A stretch of DNA of 64,000 nucleotides. It comes from Acanthochlamys bracteata (Eukaryota > Streptophyta > Magnoliopsida > Pandanales > Velloziaceae). Each line of letters begins with the position of its first letter. Position 1 is the stretch's first letter. The stretch lies in assembly GCA_019914995.1 (NCBI GenBank), contig CM034145.1, positions 1,240,001 to 1,304,000 of the forward strand, read 5' to 3'. Position numbers and translations under genes: made by a program. The notes beneath the pieces are model-generated. The model saw only the letters and a list, made by a program, of their open reading frames with translations. It did no database searches and was not told the origin of the DNA. Of this stretch, positions 1 through 11,495 are shown one piece after another.

Positions 1-760
1 GTTAAACAAATCAGCTTCAAATTGTTTGTTAGTTATAGGAAAAGGAGTCGGTTCAAAAATGAAAATCAGCAGAAAAGTTTAAAATGCAGCTTAGTTTGCA
101 GAGGATTTGGGTCCTCCACTGTTTAAGTCAACCATTACGGTCAGCAGTTTGCAATTAAGATTTACTAAAACAAAATGTATGGTTGTGATTATAGGAATTT
201 AAAATGAGATTATACTGATACCCTTAAAATAACTGAACATTAATTGGACATCTTTTGATTTGTATAAGCGAACCCCAGTAGTTACTAATTATACCTGAAC
301 CCCAAATTGTAAACCTTTACAGTTGACTTGAACCATAGAGAATCCGGTTTTGTTTGGAGAAATAAATCACTAAGTTATGACCTTGTAAAATCAATTACCA
401 AAGACAAACCTCCGAGAACAATAAGAATAGGTACCATAATATAATACTATCAATAGTCTAGCATCTTTATTCACAAGCAACAAGCTTCCTAGTGTGCTTT
501 ATTTAAATTCACCTAATGACTTGATCAAATGTTCATACAGGCATTATGCTCGTCTTGAATGCTTCAATGAGAGTTCTACATCATGAAACTTTTAATCGCA
601 TGCAAAAATTGAAAATTGCAAATACATAATCACTACTCAAATACTACAGAAGTCATTTCCAAAAAGTACAAAACATAAACTGCATGCCATTGTTTGACTA
701 GTAAATGTTGAATCTAACCTAGATCAAGTTCAGATATAGACTCCTTCAAGCACTCCATAC
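1..760. other. Probable intron or 3' region of the F-box/LRR gene; no exon recognised
   Basis: This stretch lies downstream, on the minus strand, of the last recognisable exon of the F-box/LRR gene. That exon ends at a clean donor (AAG|GTATGG, exon edge at 761), so at least one more exon should lie here or beyond the left edge. I searched the reverse strand for a continuing LRR reading frame and saw none. It is moderately AT-rich with no obvious repeat. Confidence 0.4.
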
Positions 761-1692
761 CTTAGCATACAGCATTTCTTCCCAATAGCAATGAAAACGT
801 ACGCAGAAAAAATGCTGCACTTCTGCAACACTAGCTCTTGCAGATTTTCTTTCACAAAAACATCTATCGCAGAATCATCAAGCCTACTGCAATCCATGGT
901 AAGACTCTGAACAAATCTATTACTAGAGAGAAGTAATTGCAACGTCTCTAAACTAGGAGCAAAACCCTGCATCAAAATCCACATACTATCATCATAAATG
1001 CAACAAACACAATGTAATAACCAACATTTTCACAGCATCTAGAGAAATCAAACTATACCAGTGCATTAGAATTAACTCCAACCAAGATACAAACTTTAAA
1101 GATAAAACACACGCACGACTATACGTACAACTATTTCTATCACGCATAACAGAGAGTTCTCTTAAACATGTTTCGAGGAAAGTTACATCTGAGAGAACGA
1201 ATACGGCAAAACATCAAACAGTTCTGTATACCAAAGAGAGTTGAGATAGGTTTCCAGTATAAAGATTACAACTTTTTCATTGGAAATGAAACAATTCACA
1301 AAATCAAAACAGTTTTCTTGCATCTAAGAAAGAAGGTTTTGGAATTTTTGAAAGATCAACAATACTAACGAAACAAATAGAGAAACTTTCCAACTGGGTA
1401 TCTCTTAAATATAATAAAAGAAAGTAATAAATAAACAAAATTTTGAAGAAATTACCGAGAGATCGAGAACGAGAATCGAAGAAAGAGCGAGAGAAGCTGA
1501 AGCACGGAGAGATCGAGAAACAGCAGCTGAAGAACAAAGAGATTCCAAGTCTAAACGCGATAGAATCTGGACAAGAATTTCTTCTGGAATCTTCTCGAAC
1601 GCTGCTGCTGCTCCTCCTCCTCTTCCGCCGTTACCGCAGCCGCTATCGGCGCCGTGCAGCCGCCGCCACCGCTGCTGTTGGAACTCTTCCAT
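761..1692 (-). CDS. FBL17: F-box/LRR protein, FBL17-like (5' exons only; 3' end not seen)
   Basis: This encodes the N-terminal part of an F-box/LRR protein, expected to be the substrate receptor of an SCF ubiquitin ligase. Exon 1 is 1692-1456 and starts at the ATG giving MEEFQQQRW. It has a Gly/Ala-rich stretch and then the F-box (FEKIPEEILVQILSRLDLES, about residues 31-50, continuing LCSSAAVSRSLR). It ends at TCG|GTAATT. Exon 2 is 966-761 (TGCAG|GGTTTT to AAG|GTATGG), joins in phase 0 and carries LRR-like sequence (LQELVLQKCSIFSAYVFIAI). The LRR wording resembles my memory of Arabidopsis FBL17, which targets CDK inhibitors in the pollen germline, but only about 150 codons are seen. Another FBL member is possible. 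An upstream ATG at 1725 is in frame but poorer. The gene is divergent from the WRKY gene. Confidence 0.65.
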
Positions 1693-1884
1693 TTTTGAGA
1701 AGTAGATTATTTCTGCTAAAGCCAAATTTTGGGGGTCGTAATTATACAGGACTGTAATTTCACTTTCACCCTACAAATATTAGTTTGGCAATTGCGATTT
1801 TTTCTGGTTTAATTTCATTCTTCTTTTTTTGCTAATGTTATAGAAATCCAAAGCTTGCTATATACAAAGTTTTAAAATTATTCT

Positions 1885-2155
1885 CCAACATTGATTAAAT
1901 AAAATTCTACATATTTTTTTACTTTTACCTTTTACTTTTTTGGTTTAGCTTACCAAAAAATAATTTTATATTTTTTAATATATAGTTTATAAATATTTAA
2001 AAAATTTATGTAAAAAATTAAAAATATAAAAAAATTTTACGTACTGAAATTTCTTTATTTTCATTTTTATTTCTTTTTAAAAAGAAAAAAACTTATTTTT
2101 TAGAAAAAATAAAAGTATTTTTTATTCTAAAAAATTTCACTTTATAAATATTCTC
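1885..2155 (+). repeat. AT-rich family A repeat copy (degenerate)
   Basis: This shares the ordered core blocks of family A: TTTATAAATATTTAAAAAAT, then TATAAAAAAATTTTACGTA, then an A/T block ending near TTCACTTTATAAATATTCTC. The order matches copies at 2211, 13874 and 33161. Ends are poorly defined and no target-site duplication was found. Confidence 0.5.
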
Positions 2156-2210
2156 AAATGTCATGTATTGTACTTCTTTCAATTGATCTAATAACATTCT
2201 ACGTATTTTC

Positions 2211-2434
2211 GGACTGCGTTTGGTTTTCCATTTCTTTGACCGAATTTTTTAATTTTTAATTTATATTTTTTTATATATATTTTATAAATATTAAAAAAAT
2301 TATTTAAAAATTTAAAAAATATAGAAAACTTCTACATAATGAAATCTTTTTATTATATAATTTATTATTTTTTAAAAAAACAAAAATATGTTTTATTTTA
2401 AAAAAATTTTATTTTATAAAGAATCCAGACGCAC
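2211..2434 (+). repeat. Family A MITE-like element with terminal inverted repeats
   Basis: The element starts TGCGTTTGGTTTTC and ends with a sequence whose reverse complement begins GTGCGTCTGGATTC. This gives imperfect terminal inverted repeats around an AT-only interior of about 200 bp. The interior carries the same ordered blocks as the other family A copies. It has no coding capacity, so it is probably a non-autonomous DNA transposon. No convincing target duplication is visible, so the superfamily is open. Confidence 0.55.
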
Positions 2435-3589
2435 ACTTAATTATTTATTTGAAATGACAAGTTTCTTATAGGAACGTAGAAAAACCTGTATATGTTCATG
2501 CAATATCATTGATGATTCCACTGCATTCCAATAGTAAAGGTGCTGAGTGTATTAGAATAAGTTTTTAGAAATAAATTATTAAAAATAATATTCTTAAAAA
2601 TAAGTTAATTTTTATTTTTTTAATTCAAAGTGAGTTAAAAGTAAATTATTTATTGTTTTATTATTTTTTATTAAATAAAATATTAAAAATAGATAGAAGT
2701 GAGTTTTTGGTTGAAAATCATACTCTGAAAAGTAAAATTACACAAATTTTTTTTTAAATTAAAAAAAACTTTTAAAGCCAAAATTTGTTTTAATCATTCT
2801 TAAACCCCCCTAAATATTGTTTTGTAACTGTGAGCTCTTTGATGTTTACTGAGTGTTTATTCAAAACTACTTTTTTTAGAATAAAACAATTTTTTTAATT
2901 TTTTTAAAATACAATTTAGTTTTTATCTAAACAATATAATAATAAAATAAATAAATTTTATCCCCAACAAAGTGAACAGAAAACACGGGAAGGAGTTTCT
3001 TTCTATCTTTCTTTTGCTTTTTTTTTGTTTTCATTTTCCAAGAACAACAACAGCATGTTGTTTCAGGCTTGCGGACTTTGAATTGAAACACAAGAACTCC
3101 ATTACCTTCTTTACATTATCTTCTTTTTGTTGTTTTTTATATTCTCTTTCTAATTTATAATCTGGGTAATTTTTACAGTCCAGTCTCCATCATTGGTCTT
3201 AACTATTATTGTGGGGGGTTTTGTGATCCGATTACCTTGTTTTGAAAATTTTCCTAATCTGGGTATATGTTGTTGTTCAAATTTTTTAAAAAAATATCTT
3301 TTAGGTGTTTGTGAAATGGTTTTAGATCAATTTGTTTTTAGATCGATTTTTTGTTTTTTTTGTTTGATTTGCCGTAAAAGTTTGAACTTTTGCTGAGTTA
3401 TACAAGAAAGGTAGCAGCTTTGCTGTTCACTTGAACAATTAATCTTGGAGCTGAAATCTTAAGGTAATGGTTGAAAACATTTCACCAATCTATATTATTT
3501 TGTTTCCATTTGGTAATTTCAGAAACAAATTTGTTGAAATTAGTGTGCCTTTTTTTGTTAAGATTGCGTTTGATTTGGAGTAATTGTTT

Positions 3590-6500
3590 ATGGCTGGGAG
3601 GGATGAAAATGTTACCTTGAGGGGTGACTGGCGCCCAAATCCCAGTCCAAGAACAATGATCAATTCATACTTTGGTGATGGATTCAATTCAAGATCAATC
3701 TCAGACATTTTAGCTGAAGATGACTTTCAGTTTTCCAACACTCCCTCTACGCAAGCAGTTGCTTTTAAGACCCCGAGGTTGAATGTACGGAGTGGCCTTG
3801 CAGAGAGGGCTGCCAAGGCCGGTTTCTATGCTCCGACGATAAATACGTCTCGATTTATACGGGGGAGCTTGGAGTCTGGGTCTTTGGATGTTAGATCACC
3901 TTATTTGACAATACCACCAGGGCTTAGTCCAACCACGTTGTTGGATTCGCCGGTTTTTATCTCGAATTCTGTGGTATATGTTTCTTCTTCTTGTCTGGAT
4001 TACAGTTCTGTGCTCTGCTAGTCTTATTACTGGAAAATAGAATAGAAACGAAGTAGAATGTTGCCAGTGATGACATGGGTATTTGAGATTTTAGTCATAT
4101 GATTTTACTTCCTTTTCCTGATTCGTAATGTTTCTAGGAGCAGCAACAACAATAAGGAAGCCTTGTTGCAATGAGTAGGTGGGTTACATCGATCTTATAT
4201 CATTATTGTACTCTAGGTAAAGCAACATGCTCGGTCATACCATAAACATATAAATTATTTTGCACGATAGCCGAATCAAGTCTTCTTAGATCTCCCTACC
4301 CTTTTCATCAACAAGCATTGCCAATGATTCACATCTGCAAACTGGTGGATCCATAGGTTTTCGTTTTATATGGCCAAACCATTTTAAATGGGTTTCTCCT
4401 ATTTTCTTTTAATTGGTGCTACTCTGACTTTTTCTCTGGTGATTTTATTTTTATCTTATCTTTAATTTGTATATCCTCTTATCATCCGCAACATATGCAT
4501 CTTCGCAACACCTAATTTCTAAACACGTTGAGATTTTACTGCTAACATTCTACTCTATAAAGCATTGCCGGCCTCACAGTTGTTATATAGAAATTTTCCT
4601 TCAGTTTCAACAGTATCCTCCAATCACATAAAATACTAGAAGCGCCTCTTCATTTCTGTCATCGCACTTGTATTCTGTGTGTTAAATTCCTATCTAATTC
4701 TCCATCCCACTTGGTTCATAATGTTTTTATTGATGAAAATGTTTATGGTTTTATTATCTTTCAAAGTTTTTGTCTATCATCATTTTACTTCTTTTGATAT
4801 GCTCAAACTTTGCAATGGTTTTTGATTTATTATGTTATAAGGTTTTGTGATACATGATACCTTCTATAAATTTGGACATGTATCTGTTATATGTTTTCAT
4901 GAGAATCGATTAACCTGACAACTAGCATTAATTTTGATGGGTTAATCTGAATCCATGTCTGTGAGAATCAGACCACTTTATCGTAAAGGAAAAGAACCGA
5001 ATACTGAAAAAGTTTGTGGATAAGTTTGCGGTATGTTAGCTTGAGATGTACCTTCTCTTTTGTTTTCCCCTTTACATGCGAAACACTTGGTGTATCTTTG
5101 ACTTGCGTATAACTGGTTGAGGAGACACGGGTTTATTGTTGTGATACTTTAATGTTTAAATATTTGGTGAAATTGTAAATTAACCTAAAAATGAGCCGCT
5201 TTTGGCATATCATTGCAATTAATATCGTGACACTTTAATTCAGGCTCACCCTTCTCCAACAACGGGCAAATTTTTTTTCAAGCAGTGTGGCATAGGTAAA
5301 ACAGGTGGTGTTCCTGAGGAAACTAAAGACAATACCGTTGAACATATTGGTCCTGAATCGTTTGTTTTCAAGCCTCATCCAGGATCAAGCTCTTTGTGTT
5401 TACCAAGTGAAGAAAATAAGGTAATGCTTTGTATTTTTCCATTTAAGTATGAATGTGACATACATTTACTGCTTATCTTTGACAGAAGGGTATGAGAAAC
5501 TGATCCCTGATTGGCTCCGAGTTTGATTATGTAGCTTGTTCGAGAATAGTGATGCAATAACGTCTTCCCAATTTGTATTCTAAAGTATAGTTCTGGCAGT
5601 TGGTGGCTATGCTCTCTACTGATTATTCTTGTGCATGTTAAGATGTCTTGCGCATCTATTTTCTTTCAGTGCATCCTTTTAGACTGTTATAACTTGGTTT
5701 CATTTAATAAAAGATCAGACAATCATAGTCTATTAATTTATCACTATTCCAATTATGCCTGTAGACTTTCCGTTGATGGAAAAAAATTTGTCAAGTGTTT
5801 CCTCTGATTTTTTAGATACAAGGTTAATCATCATTTCACGTCATATTTTTCTGCTTCTAGCTTAACCGACTTTTAAACCTTGTGGAAATGCATTCCTTCT
5901 ATCTAAGCTCATTTTGCTTGATATACAATGGCTTTATTAATTTTGCTTCCTGATTTATGGTGACTTGTATGTAACTATCATTTAGTATCAAGGAATACAG
6001 TCGCCCAAAGATCAGTGTTACATTTGAAAGTGGATGTGTAATTGTTCAAAGCCTAGGTAGATTTGTTATCAATGTAAGTTTCTTTTGGTATATCACTGCT
6101 TTTAAAAATGGTAATTCTACTTCATCCAGGTTGCCTCAACTGATAAACAGCTGCCTTTACCAAATATAGAGGTCTCTGTTCAGTCAGAAAATCCTGGTTC
6201 AGCAGATATCAAACCCCCACAAAATTTTAGGACTCCGACTGGATTTTCTGAATTTGCACTGAAAAAAGATGTTGATGATGATGTGCTGTTCAGGCAGAGG
6301 AGGTGTGATTCTTTTGGGGAAACTGAGCAGTCCTTGCCGCCTGAGGATCAGCAGGGTGCTGATGGTGAGCCGAAAGGTGAATTCTCTTCTGTGGCTGTTG
6401 GGACTCCAGCTGAGGATGGCTATAACTGGAGAAAGTATGGACAAAAACAAGTAAAAGGTAGTGAATTTCCAAGGAGCTACTACAAGTGCACACATCCAAA

Positions 6501-8741
6501 CTGCCCTGTTAAGAAAAAGGTCGAACGCTCTCATGAAGGCCATATAACAGAGATAATCTACAAAGGAGCTCATAACCACCCGAAGCCTCCACCCAGTCGC
6601 CGATCTGGCGTATCTCCTAACCCTTTCGATGACATGCAGCCTGATGGCTCAGAAAACCCAGATTCTCATGTTGGTTCTGAGAGCAAGCCTTTTTGGACAA
6701 ATGCACTGGAATGGAGGAATGATGGAATTGATGCGACTTCAATAACTGCTGGTTACACTAATCCATCTGCTGAGGTTCAGGGTCAACAAGGCCCTTGCTT
6801 TGCATCTGCAGTTGCTGTCGGGATATCTTCTACGTTATCAAATGATGAAGATGAGGGTGATCGAGCTACTCAAGGCAGCGCCTCCCTAGGTACCGAGGTT
6901 GAGGGTGATGAAACGGAATCAAAAAGAAGGTTCCATCAGCTGTCTATGTTTTCCTCTTTCAATTTTATGATAGTTGTCTCCTCTTCCCTGTCTTACCAAT
7001 TTGCAAATATCCTGTTCAAATTGATGTTCTTCACTGCTAAAGTTTTCGATCAGCTAATAATTATTCCAGGAGGTTTTTATTTACTTGATAAGCAAACAGT
7101 CTTTTACTATGTGAGAAAGGTAAGGTTATTTAGATGTTTCTGTTAGCAATACTTACAGCCTTTACAATTCGATATAGTGAAAAGGCAGTTTTGTTTGCCT
7201 ATCCTAGTGGTGGATCAACACGGTTTGTTACTTACATGATAGAGGCATTTAGTTAGAAGTAATTAAGTAAAAAAGATCTAGACCGTTGAGAATTGCCTTA
7301 CAAGCACCCTTGAACTCATAGTTTGCTTTTGTTTGCCTTATGACATGTTTCAGGAAGTTAGATTGTTGTCAGATGGATATGAGTGCAGCTTCAAGAGCAA
7401 TCCGTGAACCTAGAGTGGTAGTTCAGACGACAAGTGAGGTTGACATCCTTGATGATGGATATCGCTGGCGCAAGTATGGACAGAAAGTTGTTAAAGGAAA
7501 TCCAAACCCAAGGTATGCATCTTGGCATTTATTCTCCGAGTAGCTCGTTGAAAGGCGATACATAACTTAGCTTATAATACTGCTTCAATTGATGCTCAAT
7601 AAGTTGTTTCTGAACCTATATATAAAGATTTAGGCTCCCAGTTTATTGAAACTGGCCATGCACTTGATGTAAATAAGTATACTTAGGAGCATAGTAGCAC
7701 GAAGTAGACACACTCTACTTTCATTAGCAATAGTTGCCACTCGAAGATAATGGTATATTTGTATGAATAAGGAATTTTGTGGATGGAAGTTATATGCATG
7801 TGCTGGACTAATAATTTCTCCATGCTACCTAGCTATCATGTTAGAGTAGAGATAGTGAATTATTCTTGGCTGCTGGTTTTAAGTATATGCAGACTTTGTA
7901 AGTTTGGCTTCTTTTACTGGTTAGTATTGTTTGCATATGCATATGAGCACATGTATAAATCTTTAGAGCGAATGCTTGAATGTTAATATACATGCATACT
8001 TTGTTAGTTATGCATTTGTTGAATTTATGCATACCTTCTTTGATCAGATTTCTATGTAGTGGAAAGTCTTGATGTTGTTGTAGGTATTATCAAACTAGGA
8101 CTCAATATTTAACGTGTACGTTTGGGGCAGCACTTACTATCAGTAAGTTGCTGAAACAAGTTTGTGTGCTGCTACGTGACAGGAGTTACTACAAGTGTAC
8201 ACACCCAGGTTGCACTGTGAGGAAGCATGTTGAGAGGGCATCTCATGATCTCAAGTCTGTCATTACTACCTATGAGGGAAAGCACAATCATGAAGTCCCT
8301 GTTGCAAGAAACAGTGGTCATTCCAGCTCTGATCAAGCTACAAATACACCAGTAGCCTATTGCCCCCAATCTCATAATCTTCATAGAAGAACAGATCCTG
8401 CTCAAATTCAAGACAGCCTGATGAGGTTCGATAACCCCCCACCGGTCAGCACTTTTGGCATGCCGAGGAGCACGCTTGTGCAACCCCCACATGTTGGGTT
8501 TGGAATCAGACAGCAAGGATTGCCGAATCTTCCAATTCCTGGGTTCAGTACTATGGAGATGCCCAACCTCCCAAGTGTTCACTCATACATGGTCCATCAG
8601 CGTCTACCAATGAACAACTCCATGATACCCAAGGGGGACCAAAAAGAAGAACCTGTTGCAGAGACGAGCATCCCACTGCCAAGCAACACAATGGTCTATC
8701 AGCAGCTCACAGGCAGGTTGCCTCTAGAACATCAGCTGTAA
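3590..8741 (+). CDS. WRKY2: Group I WRKY transcription factor, WRKY2-like
   Basis: A nuclear DNA-binding regulator recognising W-boxes. Five exons join in phase: 3590-3973, 5244-5420, 6130-6929, 7354-7512 and 8183-8741 (2079 nt, 692 aa). Two WRKYGQK heptads lie at residues 287-293 and 492-498. The zinc fingers are C-X4-C-X22-HXH (N-terminal domain) and C-X4-C-X23-HXH (C-terminal domain), which defines group I. The conserved WRKY intron splits the Arg codon after NPNP. The N terminus has [18 protein letters not shown] and a Ser-Pro cluster ([21 protein letters not shown] across the exon 1/2 junction) typical of MAPK-regulated group I members. A KRRK basic patch spans the exon 3/4 junction. The start MAGRDENV and the segment [20 protein letters not shown] match AtWRKY2 closely; WRKY34 is the close alternative. 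Intron 1 carries an antisense LINE fragment. The intron 3 donor (AAG|GTTCCA) is weak by consensus but keeps frame. Confidence 0.9.
4141..4720 (-). mobile_element. Truncated LINE (RTE-like) 3' fragment, antisense in WRKY2 intron 1
   Basis: Read on the minus strand this is the 3' part of a plant non-LTR reverse transcriptase gene. Broken peptides include [22 protein letters not shown], a [14 protein letters not shown]-like piece, [10 protein letters not shown] and a later Gly-Arg-Ser-Lys-Lys-Thr tract. These are the usual order of the LINE C-terminal region (HRIQ.., RPAMLYG, MRMLRWMCG, REKVGVAPI, GRxKKT). The plus-strand left end CAGCAACAACAATAAGG is the complement of a TTG-rich 3' tail. It has many stops and is inactive. 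It was recognised from memory of these common plant repeats. Confidence 0.7.
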
Positions 8742-9559
8742 ATAGTACTCCATAAGGTAGGTGATTTTGTCCATAAAGTGTCAAAGAAGAACCATCTTGG
8801 TTTTTATCTTTTTGGCCTTTTTCTTTCTTTTTTTATATAGAAATGCAAGCGGACACCTCGCTTCACCGGATCAGAAGTTTCTTTCTTTTTTTTTCTTTTC
8901 TTTTTCTTTTTGGTGGTTTAGAATGATCTAAAGCAATTTTTCTGTTTTTGGAAAAAGAAGTAAAGGTTGGTATAGAGAACAGGTTTTGCATTTGCATTTT
9001 GCAGATACAGAAAATTTTACTCTTTTTTTCACAAAATTATATAAAGAATTATGAAATTTTCATGAATGAAGTTTTCAAATTCATAATCTCGTGATGCTTT
9101 GAAATGTGAACATTGACAGGTTTCATGGTTGCGATAAACATTCCTTGCATTTAGCAGATAGCATTTTAAGTGTGAAGTATGGTTTATGTCAATTTCAAAT
9201 TATTTCAGCATTCATTGAGAAATTATTGCAGAAGGATTTCACTGATTCAGTTTTTCTGAGCTCAACCAATGTAGCTTCTGCAGAATCTGAAAGCTGGGAA
9301 CTTTCTGGACTTCTGTATTAAAGAAATTTCATTTCCTGCTTTTTCTGTTTTTTGGCTTTTCTTTGTAGCTAGAAGCTGCAAATAATAAAAGCTTTACAGA
9401 GCATATAATTTTCAGCTAGAAGCTAAAACTGCGATAAAAAAGGCAGTGGAACTTATTCTTCAGCTCATATATAAGAAGAATCTGAAAGCTAAAAGCTGAC
9501 TTAAAAAAGCTGAACCAAATTAATAGGCACTCTGATTCAAAGCAGATGCCATCACTACA
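8742..9559. other. Convergent 3' region between WRKY2 and the AAA-ATPase
   Basis: This is the 3' UTR of the WRKY gene (T/C-rich tracts at 8815-8915) and that of the AAA-ATPase from the other side. Positions 9365-9520 carry several AGCTT/AAGCT-type words (CTAGAAGCT, GAAAGCTAAAAGCT) that could be an old transposon remnant; borders are not clear. No gene is seen. Confidence 0.4.
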
Positions 9560-11128
9560 CTACACTACTTCGCTAGCATCACTAGCTGCTGCTTCTTTTC
9601 CTTCTTCACCATTATTCGCCGGAGCTCCGTCCGTCGCCTTCTCCTCTGCAACTGTCTCCGGCTCCGCTACCTCCGATGCTGCTTTCGCTTCCGCTTCAGC
9701 TTTCTTTTTAATCTCTTCCATTGCTTTAACCAAACTCTGCAAACACTCTTCATTCCTTTTCTCCAGATCTTCAAACACACTCTTCGGCATCAAACATTCC
9801 GCGACGTCCGCCGGAGTTATCTTCACCGATCTCATTAATACCTTCACCTTCTCAAACAAGTAATGCTCTTCAACATCCAAATAATTCTTGGCCAAAACCT
9901 CAAACCCTTCGTAACTGCAATACGAAAGCTCGACGTGCTTGTCCATTCTTCCTCGCCGGATCAACGCCGGATCCAACCGTTCGATATGGTTCGTCGTAAA
10001 AACTATCAATCTCTCTCCACCGCACGATGACCATAAACCGTCGATGAAGTTTAACAACCCTGAAAGCGTTACTTTGCTTTCTTCTCTATCTTCTCTTCCC
10101 GGATGATGACGAGGAGGCGGCGACGGTGAAGTTGATGAAGGTTTGCCTTCTTCTGTTCTTTTTCCGGTAAGGTCAGCTGAACAGTCGATATCTTCGATAA
10201 CAATCACCGATTTGCTAGTTGTTTCAATCAACAGCTTACGCAACAGGGTGTTGTCCTTCACTGCGGTGAGCTCTAAATCATAGACATCGTAATCGAGCAA
10301 ATTCGCCATGGCGGCAACCATGGTGGATTTTCCGGTCCCCGGAGGACCGTAAAGTAAATACCCTCTTTTCCATGGCTTTCCAATTCTTGCATAGTAATCT
10401 TTGCTCTTACTAAACGAAATCAAATCGTCGACGATCTCTTTCTTCTTCGAATGATCCATCGCAAGCGTCGAGAAAGAAGCAGTGTGCTCGAATGGCACAT
10501 GACTCCAGTTCGATCGCCGGAAATCTACCCAATCGTAACTCGAGTTGTTCGTGAACAACTTCCTCTGTCTCTTTCTGACGCCGATGTCTTTGCCTTCATT
10601 CATAACATGCTTTAAGTACTCATCAAGAACAATTTTGCGATACCGGCGATGAAAACTTAGCCGGTAATAACGCAATCCTTCCGGGGGAGCTTGTTGTCGC
10701 GGAGAAAACGAATACGACCGTGATGCTTCCGGCGGTGACCGGCTATACGACGACCACTTCAAACTGGCTTTCTGAAAACTGTCAGTAACTTCTTCATACT
10801 CATCCATGGTAAGCAACAGCGAAGTACTATCAGCACCCATCTCTGCTTTCAACCGACGAGCAGATTCAGAAGACGAAGCAGCAAGGTAGGATTCGATAGC
10901 TGCGAAAGCTTCGCTGCGTCGAAGCCTGTCGCCGGTGTACTCAGGGAATGAGATGTGAACGTATGGGGATAGTAACGAAACGAAACGCGTAGCTTTCGAA
11001 GATATATACATCTGAAGACCTGCCGGAAAGTATTGCTTCACAAGAGCCCATATTAGCATGAAGCTAGCGATCGTCGAACCGAGATTCGATTGCCAGTTTC
11101 CGCCGAAGATCGTCGTCGCCGGAGACAT
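9560..11128 (-). CDS. BCS1-like AAA-ATPase (AAA-ATPase ASD / At3g50930-type)
   Basis: A single-exon 522-aa protein of the plant AAA-ATPase family with an N-terminal AAA-associated domain, usually membrane-anchored in mitochondria or ER. A hydrophobic segment lies near residues 18-36 (TIASFMLIWALV). The AAA-associated region runs about 40-130. The AAA module has Walker A GPPGTGKST (261-269), Walker B VIVIEDID (308-315), sensor 1 IVFTTNH (375-381) and the arginine region RRGRMDKH (391-398). A Ser/Pro/Glu-rich insert (about 322-350) separates Walker B from the next helix, as is usual here. The C-terminal tail is low-complexity Glu/Ala. Length and lack of introns fit the family, whose members are often stress- or pathogen-induced. 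Catalytic motifs are intact. The exact orthologue is not determined. Confidence 0.9.
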   Translation of the reverse strand: MSPATTIFGGNWQSNLGSTIASFMLIWALVKQYFPAGLQMYISSKATRFVSLLSPYVHISFPEYTGDRLRRSEAFAAIESYLAASSSESARRLKAEMGADSTSLLLTMDEYEEVTDSFQKASLKWSSYSRSPPEASRSYSFSPRQQAPPEGLRYYRLSFHRRYRKIVLDEYLKHVMNEGKDIGVRKRQRKLFTNNSSYDWVDFRRSNWSHVPFEHTASFSTLAMDHSKKKEIVDDLISFSKSKDYYARIGKPWKRGYLLYGPPGTGKSTMVAAMANLLDYDVYDLELTAVKDNTLLRKLLIETTSKSVIVIEDIDCSADLTGKRTEEGKPSSTSPSPPPRHHPGREDREESKVTLSGLLNFIDGLWSSCGGERLIVFTTNHIERLDPALIRRGRMDKHVELSYCSYEGFEVLAKNYLDVEEHYLFEKVKVLMRSVKITPADVAECLMPKSVFEDLEKRNEECLQSLVKAMEEIKKKAEAEAKAASEVAEPETVAEEKATDGAPANNGEEGKEAAASDASEVV

Positions 11129-11170
11129 GGTTGGTAGATTTTGTTTCTGTTTGATGAAATGGTTGCTTGT

Positions 11171-11180
11171 TTATATAAAC
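11171..11180 (-). promoter_or_regulatory. TATA box of the AAA-ATPase gene
   Basis: The sequence reads TTATATAAAC on the plus strand and lies in a GTTTATATAAAC palindrome about 45 bp upstream of the ATG at 11128. It is the only good TATA element close to the start and implies a very short 5' leader. Confidence 0.5.
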
Positions 11181-11495
11181 AACAACTCTATATTGTTTTG
11201 TTGTCGGTAGTAAGAGTTCAACGTGTTTGTTTGGCCATCAAGCTTTCTGAAGCTTCATAGAGAAGTAAATCAGAAAATCTTAGAGACATATACACGGAGA
11301 CGACGCCGTGTATTAGAATTTTATTTTTATTTTTATATCAATTTTATTTTCATAAATATTTTATTTCAAATTCTATTTTATATATGTTAATTCTCACTTT
11401 AAACTTTTACTTCTATTAAATTTACCTTTCACAAAATTTTACTTTTATTTAACTTATTTTTATCAAATTTATTTTTATGTGAATAAAATACGGAG

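Larger units (their letters stand above)
1760..3440. other. AT-rich divergent intergenic region with repeat copies
   Basis: This is the region between the divergent F-box and WRKY genes. Most of it is long A/T runs. It holds two copies of the AT-rich family A element, listed separately, and further degenerate AT tracts at 2535-2800 and 2870-2960. The WRKY promoter and 5' UTR should lie in about 2950-3589. A possible 5' UTR intron runs from AAG|GTAATG (about 3462) to TTTCAG (about 3522). No protein-coding potential is seen. Confidence 0.5.

Noticed and set aside
1443-1757. Plus-strand ORF rich in Arg and Leu opposite the F-box exon
   Set aside because: It is antisense to the F-box exon 1, whose F-box frame is recognisable. 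Its composition reflects the Ala/Gly codons on the other strand.
6930-7146. Open extension of WRKY2 exon 3 into intron 3
   Set aside because: It is T-rich and hydrophobic with no WRKY homology. Splicing at 6929 to 7354 restores the conserved KRRK segment. Intron retention cannot be excluded but is not supported.
9106-9321. 71-codon ORF downstream of WRKY2
   Set aside because: It has no domain, no homologue recalled, and lies in a convergent 3' region.
9365-9520. AGCTT/AAGCT-rich stretch suggesting a transposon
   Set aside because: No paired ends or target duplication could be defined.
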